Positions 57,656 through 64,000 of a stretch of 64,000 bases of DNA are shown here, piece by piece (the first letter of the stretch is position 1; every line of letters starts with the position of its first letter). Under the pieces are notes generated by a model. It saw only the letters and a program-made list of their open reading frames with translations. It was not told the DNA's origin and made no database searches. A program made the translations under genes and the position numbers. The stretch covers positions 1,056,501 to 1,120,500 of the forward strand of contig NC_073352.2 in assembly GCF_027580225.2 (NCBI RefSeq), read 5' to 3'. The DNA comes from Misgurnus anguillicaudatus. Lineage: Eukaryota; Chordata; Actinopteri; Cypriniformes; Cobitidae.

Positions 57656-59857
57656 ATTTCCAGCTCAGAAAAGCAGTTTAGAGTGAAAAATCAACGTTTC
57701 AGGCTGAAATGTGACTTTTCATGCAAAAGTGCACAACTCTGCTTAAAATGCTTACAGGAGCATTCTAACGATGAAACAAGCCGTTTAAAGTGATTTCCAG
57801 CTCAGAAAAGCAGTTTAGAGTGAAAAATCAACGTTTCAGGCTGAAATGTGACTTTTCATGCAAAAGTGCACAACTCTGCTTAAAATGCTTACAGGAGCAT
57901 TCTAAGCCGTTTAAAGTGATTTCCAGCTCAGAAAAGCAGTTTAGAGTGAAAAATCAACGTTTCAGGCTGAAATGTGACTTTTCATGCAAAAGTGCACAAC
58001 TCTGCTTAAAATGCTTACAGGAGCATTCTAACGATGAAACAAGCCGTTTAAAGTGATTTCCAGCTCAGAAAAGCAGTTTAGAGTGAAAAATCAACGTTTC
58101 AGGCTGAAATGTGACTTTTCATGCAAAAGTGCACAACTCTGCTTAAAATGCTTACAGGAGCATTCTAAGCTGTTAAAAGTGATTTCCAGCTCAGAAAAGC
58201 AGTTTAGAGTGAAAAATCAACGTTTCAGGCTGAAATGTGACTTTTCATGCAAAAGTGCACAACTCTGCTTAAAATGCTTACAGGAGCATTCTAAGCCGTT
58301 AAAAGTGATTTCCAGCTCAGAAAAGCAGTTTAGAGTGAAAAATCAACGTTTCAGGCTGAAATGTGACTTTTCATGCAAAAGTGCACAACTCTGCTTAAAA
58401 TGCTTACAGGAGCATTCTAACGATGAAACAAGCCGTTTAAAGTGATTTCCAGCTCAGAAAAGCAGTTTAGAGTGAAAAATCAACGTTTCAGGCTGAAATG
58501 TGACTTTTCATGCAAAAGTGCACAACTCTGCTTAAAATGCTTACAGGAGCATTCTAAGCCGTTTAAAGTGATTTCCAGCTCAGAAAAGCAGTTTAGAGTG
58601 AAAAATCAACATTTCAGGCTGAAATGTGACTTTTCATGCAAAAGTGCACAACTCTGCTTAAAATGCTTACAGGAGCATTCTAACGATGAAACAAGCCGTT
58701 TAAAGTGATTTCCAGCTCAGAAAAGCAGGTTAGAGTGAAAAATCAACGTTTCAGGCTGAAATGTGACTTTTCATGCAAAAGTGCACAACTCTGCTTAAAA
58801 TGCTTACAGGAGCATTCTAAGCCGTTTAAAGTGATTTCCAGCTCAGAAAAGCAGTTTAGAGTGAAAAATCAACGTTTCAGGCTGAAATGTGACTTTTCAT
58901 GCAAAAGTGCACAACTCTGCTTAAAATGCTTACAGGAGCATTCTAAGCTGTTAAAAGTGATTTCCAGCTCAGAAAAGCAGTTTAGAGTGAAAAATCAACG
59001 TTTCAGGCTGAAATGTGACTTTTCATGCAAAAGTGCACAACTCTGCTTAAAATGCTTACAGGAGCATTCTAAGCCGTTTAAAGTGATTTCCAGCTCAGAA
59101 AAGCAGTTTAGAGTGAAAAATCAACGTTTCAGGCTGAAATGTGACTTTTCATGCAAAAGTGCACAACTCTGCTTAAAATGCTTACAGGAGCATTCTAAGC
59201 CGTTTAAAGTGATTTCCAGCTCAGAAAAGCAGTTTAGAGTGAAAAATCAACGTTTCAGGCTGAAATGTGACTTTTCATGCAAAAGTGCACAACTCTGCTT
59301 AAAATGCTTACAGGAGCATTCTAACGATGAAAAACAAGCCGTTTAAAGTGATTTCCAGCTCAGAAAAGCAGTTTAGAGTGAAAAATCAACGTTTCAGGCT
59401 GAAATGTGACTTTTCATGCAAAAGTGCACAACTCTGCTTAAAATGCTTACAGGAGCATTCTAAGCCGTTTAAAGTGATTTCCAGCTCAGAAAAGCAGTTT
59501 AGAGTGAAAAATTAACGTTTCAGGCTGAAATGTGACTTTTCATGCAAAAGTGCACAACTCTGCTTAAAATGCTTACAGGAGCATTCTAACGATGAAAAAC
59601 AAGCCGTTTAAAGTGATTTCCAGCTCAGAAAAGCAGTTTAGAGTGAAAAATCAACGTTTCAGGCTGAAATGTGACTTTTCATGCAAAAGTGCACAACACT
59701 GCTTAAAATGCTTACAGGAGCATTCTAAGCCGTTTAAAGTGATTTCCAGCTCAGAAAAGCAGTTTAGAGTGAAAAATTAACGTTTCAGGCTGAAATGTGA
59801 CTTTTCATGCAAAAGTGCACAACTCTGCTTAAAATGCTTACAGGAGCATTCTAAGCC
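57656..59857 (+). repeat. Block shared with 50281-52482 at 7375-bp offset
   Basis: Private variants match at exactly 7375 bp: the AAAATTAACG pair (52140/59515), the ACAACACTGC change (52321/59696), and all boundaries of the 139-bp monomers. Some private changes differ (GCAGAACTC is absent here), so the copy is not fresh throughout. Confidence 0.8.
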
Positions 59858-62800
59858 GTTTAAAGTGATTTCCAGCTCAGAAAAGCAGTTTAGAGTGAAA
59901 AATCAACGTTTCAGGCTGAAATGTGACTTTTCATGCAAAAGTGCACAACTCTGCTTAAAATGCTGACAGGAGCATTCTAAGCCGTTTAAAGTGATTTCCA
60001 GCTCAGAAAAGCAGTTTAGAGTGAAAAATCAACGTTTCAGGCTGAAATGTGACTTTTCATGCAAAAGTGCACAACTCTGCTTAAAATGCTTACAGGAGCA
60101 TTCTAAGCCGTTTAAAGTGATTTCCAGCTCAGAAAAGCAGTTTAGAGTGAAAAATCAACGTTTCAGGCTGAAATGTGACTTTTCATGCAAAAGTGCACAA
60201 CTCTGCTTAAAATGCTTACAGGAGCATTCTAAGCCGTTTAAAGTGATTTCCAGCTCAGAAAAGCAGTTTAGAGTGAAAAATCAACGTTTCAGGCTGAAAT
60301 GTGACTTTTCATGCAAAAGTGCACAACTCTGCTTAAAATGCTTACAGGAGCATTCTAAGCCGTTTAAAGTGATTTCCAGCTCAGAAAAGCAGTTTAGAGT
60401 GAAAAATCAACGTTTCAGGCTGAAATGTGACTTTTCATGCAAAAGTGCACAACTCTGCTTAAAATGCTTACAGGAGCATTCTAACTATGAAACAAGCCGT
60501 TTAAAGTGATTTCCAGCTCAGAAAAGCAGTTTAGAGTGAAAAATCAACGTTTCAGGCTGAAATGTGACTTTTCATGCAAAAGTGCACAACTCTGCTTAAA
60601 ATGCTTACAGGAGCATTCTAACGATGAAACAAGCCGTTTAAAGTGATTTCCAGCTCAGAAAAGCAGTTTAGAGTGAAAAATCAACGTTTCAGGCTGAAAT
60701 GTGACTTTTCATGCAAAAGTGCACAACTCTGCTTAAAATGCTTACAGGAGCATTCTAACGATGAAACAAGCCGTTTAAAGTGATTTCCAGCTCAGAAAAG
60801 CAGTTTAGAGTGAAAAATCAACGTTTCAGGCTGAAATGTGACTTTTCATGCAAAAGTGCACAACTCTGCTTAAAATGCTTACAGGAGCATTCTAAGCCGT
60901 TTAAAGTGATTTCCAGCTCAGAAAAGCAGTTTAGAGTGAAAAATCAACGTTTCAGGCTGAAATGTGACTTTTCATGCAAAAGTGCACAACTCTGCTTAAA
61001 ATGCTTACAGGAGCATTCTAAGCCGTTTAAAGTGATTTCCAGCTCAGAAAAGCAGTTTAGAGTGAAAAATCAACGTTTCAGGCTGAAATGTGACTTTTCA
61101 TGCAAAAGTGCACAACTCTGCTTAAAATGCTTACAGGAGCATTCTAAGCCGTTTAAAGTGATTTCCAGCTCAGAAAAGCAGTTTAGAGTGAAAAATCAAC
61201 GTTTCAGGCTGAAATGTGACTTTTCATGCAAAAGTGCACAACTCTGCTTAAAATGCTTACAGGAGCATTCTAACGATGAAACAAGCCGTTTAAAGTGATT
61301 TCCAGCTCAGAAAAGCAGTTTAGAGTGAAAAATCAACGTTTCAGGCTGAAATGTGACTTTTCATGCAAAAGTGCACAACTCTGCTTAAAATGCTTACAGG
61401 AGCATTCTAACGATGAAACAAGCCGTTTAAAGTGATTTCCAGCTCAGAAAAGCAGTTTAGAGTGAAAAATCAACGTTTCAGGCTGAAATGTGACTTTTCA
61501 TGCAAAAGTGCACAACTCTGCTTAAAATGCTTACAGGAGCATTCTAAGCCGTTTAAAGTGATTTCCAGCTCAGAAAAGCAGTTTAGAGTGAAAAATCAAC
61601 GTTTCAGGCTGAAATGTGACTTTTCATGCAAAAGTGCAGAACTCTGCTTAAAATGCTTACAGGAGCATTCTAAGCCGTTTAAAGTGATTTCCAGCTCAGA
61701 AAAGCAGTTTAGAGTGAAAAATCAACGTTTCAGGCTGAAATGTGACTTTTCATGCAAAAGTGCACAACTCTGCTTAAAATGCTTACAGGAGCATTCTAAG
61801 CCGTTTAAAAGTGATTTCCAGCTCAGAAAAGCAGTTTAGAGTGAAAAATCAACGTTTCAGGCTGAAATGTGACTTTTCATGCAAAAGTGCACAACTCTGC
61901 TTAAAATGCTTACAGGAGCATTCTAACGATGAAACAAGCCGTTTAAAGTGATTTCCAGCTCAGAAAAGCAGTTTAGAGTGAAAAATCAACGTTTCAGGCT
62001 GAAATGTGACTTTTCATGCAAAAGTGCACAACTCTGCTTAAAATGCTTACAGGAGCATTCTAAGCCGTTTAAAGTGATTTCCAGCTCAGAAAAGCAGTTT
62101 AGAGTGAAAAATCAACGTTTCAGGCTGAAATGTGACTTTTCATGCAAAAGTGCACAACTCTGCTTAAAATGCTTACAGGAGCATTCTAACGATGAAACAA
62201 GCCGTTTAAAGTGATTTCCAGCTCAGAAAAGCAGTTTAGAGTGAAAAATCAACGTTTCAGGCTGAAATGTGACTTTTCATGCAAAAGTGCACAACTCTGC
62301 TTAAAATGCTTACAGGACCATTCTAAGCTGTTAAAAGTGATTTCCAGCTCAGAAAAGCAGTTTAGAGTGAAAAATCAACGTTTCAGGCTGAAATGTGACT
62401 TTTCATGCAAAAGTGCACAACTCTGCTTAAAATGCTTACAGGAGCATTCTAAGCCGTTTAAAGTGATTTCCAGCTCAGAAAAGCAGTTTAGAGTGAAAAA
62501 TCAACGTTTCAGGCTGAAATGTGACTTTTCATGCAAAAGTGCACAACTCTGCTTAAAATGCTTACAGGAGCATTCTAAGCCGTTTAAAGTGATTTCCAGC
62601 TCAGAAAAGCAGTTTAGAGTGAAAAATCAACGTTTCAGGCTGAAATGTGACTTTTCATGCAAAAGTGCACAACTCTGCTTAAAATGCTTACAGGAGCATT
62701 CTAACGATGAAAAACAAGCCGTTTAAAGTGATTTCCAGCTCAGAAAAGCAGTTTAGAGTGAAAAATCAACGTTTCAGGCTGAAATGTGACTTTTCATGCA

Positions 62801-64000
62801 AAAGTGCACAACTCTGCTTAAAATGCTTACAGGAGCATTCTAAGCCGTTTAAAGTGATTTCCAGCTCAGAAAAGCAGTTTAGAGTGAAAAATCAACGTTT
62901 CAGGCTGAAATGTGACTTTTCATGCAAAAGTGCACAACTCTGCTTAAAATGCTTACAGGAGCATTCTAAGCCGTTTAAAGTGATTTCCAGCTCAGAAAAG
63001 CAGTTTAGAGTGAAAAATCAACGTTTCAGGCTGAAATGTGACTTTTCATGCAAAAGTGCACAACTCTGCTTAAAATGCTTACAGGAGCATTCTAAGCCGT
63101 TTAAAGTGATTTCCAGCTCAGAAAAGCAGTTTAGAGTGAAAAATCAACGTTTCAGGCTGAAATGTGACTTTTCATGCAAAAGTGCACAACTCTGCTTAAA
63201 ATGCTTACAGGAGCATTCTAAGCCGTTTAAAGTGATTTCCAGCTCAGAAAAGCAGTTTAGAGTCAAAAATCAACGTTTCAGGCTGAAATGTGACTTTTCA
63301 TGCAAAAGTGCACAACTCTGCTTAAAATGCTTACAGGAGCATTCTAAGCCGTTTAAAGTGATTTCCAGCTCAGAAAAGCAGTTTAGAGTGAAAAATCAAC
63401 GTTTCAGGCTGAAATGTGACTTTTCATGCAAAAGTGCACAACTCTGCTTAAAATGCTTACAGGAGCATTCTAAGCCGTTTAAAGTGATTTCCAGCTCAGA
63501 AAAGCAGTTTAGAGTGAAAAATCAACGTTTCAGGCTGAAATGTGACTTTTCATGCAAAAGTGCACAACTCTGCTTAAAATGCTTACAGGAGCATTCTAAG
63601 CCGTTTAAAGTGATTTCCAGCTCAGAAAAGCAGTTTAGAGTGAAAAATCAACGTTTCAGGCTGAAATGTGACTTTTCATGCAAAAGTGCACAACTCTGCT
63701 TAAAATGCTTACAGGAGCATTCTAACGATGAAACAAGCCGTTTAAAGTGATTTCCAGCTCAGAAAAGCAGTTTAGAGTGAAAAATCAACGTTTCAGGCTG
63801 AAATGTGACTTTTCATGCAAAAGTGCACAACTCTGCTTAAAATGCTTACAGGAGCATTCTAACGATGAAACAAGCCGTTTAAAGTGATTTCCAGCTCAGA
63901 AAAGCAGTTTAGAGTGAAAAATCAACGTTTCAGGCTGAAATGTGACTTTTCATGCAAAAGTGCACAACTCTGCTTAAAATGCTTACAGGAGCATTCTAAC

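Larger units (their letters stand above)
45361..64000 (+). repeat. Satellite array, main block (continues beyond window)
   Basis: About 18.6 kb, roughly 140-145 monomers by length, all in one direction. Types: 126 bp; 137 bp (with ACGATGAAACA); 139 bp (with ACGATGAAAAACA, at 51952, 52217, 52482, 59327, 59592 and 62707). Each monomer contains the dyad TTTCAGGCTGAAA. Higher-order copies are marked by shared private variants. The 126-bp unit is 42 codons, so runs of it give long open frames, but these are not supported as genes. Confidence 0.97.

Noticed and set aside
40348..63750. Dozens of long open frames with a 42-residue repeat, as a repeat-protein gene family
   Set aside because: They follow from the 126-bp satellite being a whole number of codons. 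They lack promoters and stable starts, end at each 137-bp monomer, and include stop-bearing monomers.
45361..64000. CRISPR-like regular repeats
   Set aside because: There are no unique spacers; the whole unit is repeated, in an evidently eukaryotic sequence.

Overview
This window is teleost fish DNA, most likely from a cyprinid (inference). The evidence is the mix of mobile elements: L2/Rex1-like non-LTR elements, hAT and TTAA-flanked miniature elements, an Angel-like foldback element, a tRNA-derived SINE, a two-gene Harbinger transposon, and a Ty3/Gypsy element with the unusual Gmr1-type domain order. I see no ordinary host gene, no rRNA or tRNA gene, and nothing bacterial. It reads as transposon-rich, probably heterochromatic DNA that runs into a satellite array which continues past the right edge.

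Layout. 1-1040: minus-strand L2-type LINE endonuclease fragment. 1357-7913: TTAA-flanked, piggyBac-like non-autonomous element. It was entered by a 194-bp hAT-type miniature element and by a TA-flanked element carrying exon-like sequence, and the latter was itself entered by a hAT element. 7921-15715: minus-strand Gmr1-like Gypsy element with both LTRs, broken by stops, frameshifts and a LINE inserted in gag. The sequence at 1214-1252 is an unoccupied copy of the site into which both the piggyBac-like and the Gypsy elements inserted, so both insertions can be resolved to the base inside this window. 15780-18633: an L2 LINE 3' part and a DIRS-like fragment. 18634-23797: nested hAT-type and other inverted-repeat elements and a probable solo LTR. 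24300-32996: unrecognised A-rich sequence carrying a hAT element and a short LTR element (28816-31230) that has no pol but contains two minisatellites. 33003-35290: SINE and a second, truncated copy of the piggyBac-like element.

35863-40266 is an apparently intact Harbinger transposon. A plus-strand Myb/trihelix gene and a minus-strand DDE transposase gene face each other, each has two exons, and each pair of exons joins in frame at consensus splice sites. A TTAA-flanked miniature element sits in the transposase intron.

From 40267 to the right edge lies about 20 kb of satellite with 126-bp monomers plus 137- and 139-bp variants. It shows higher-order duplications of 265, 778 and 1956 bp and a copy 7375 bp away. 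It is interrupted only by a nearly full-length LINE (42040-45360). The Harbinger lies exactly at the left edge of the array, with its TAA target duplication inside the first monomer. Families were named from memory of protein motifs and termini, with no database search.
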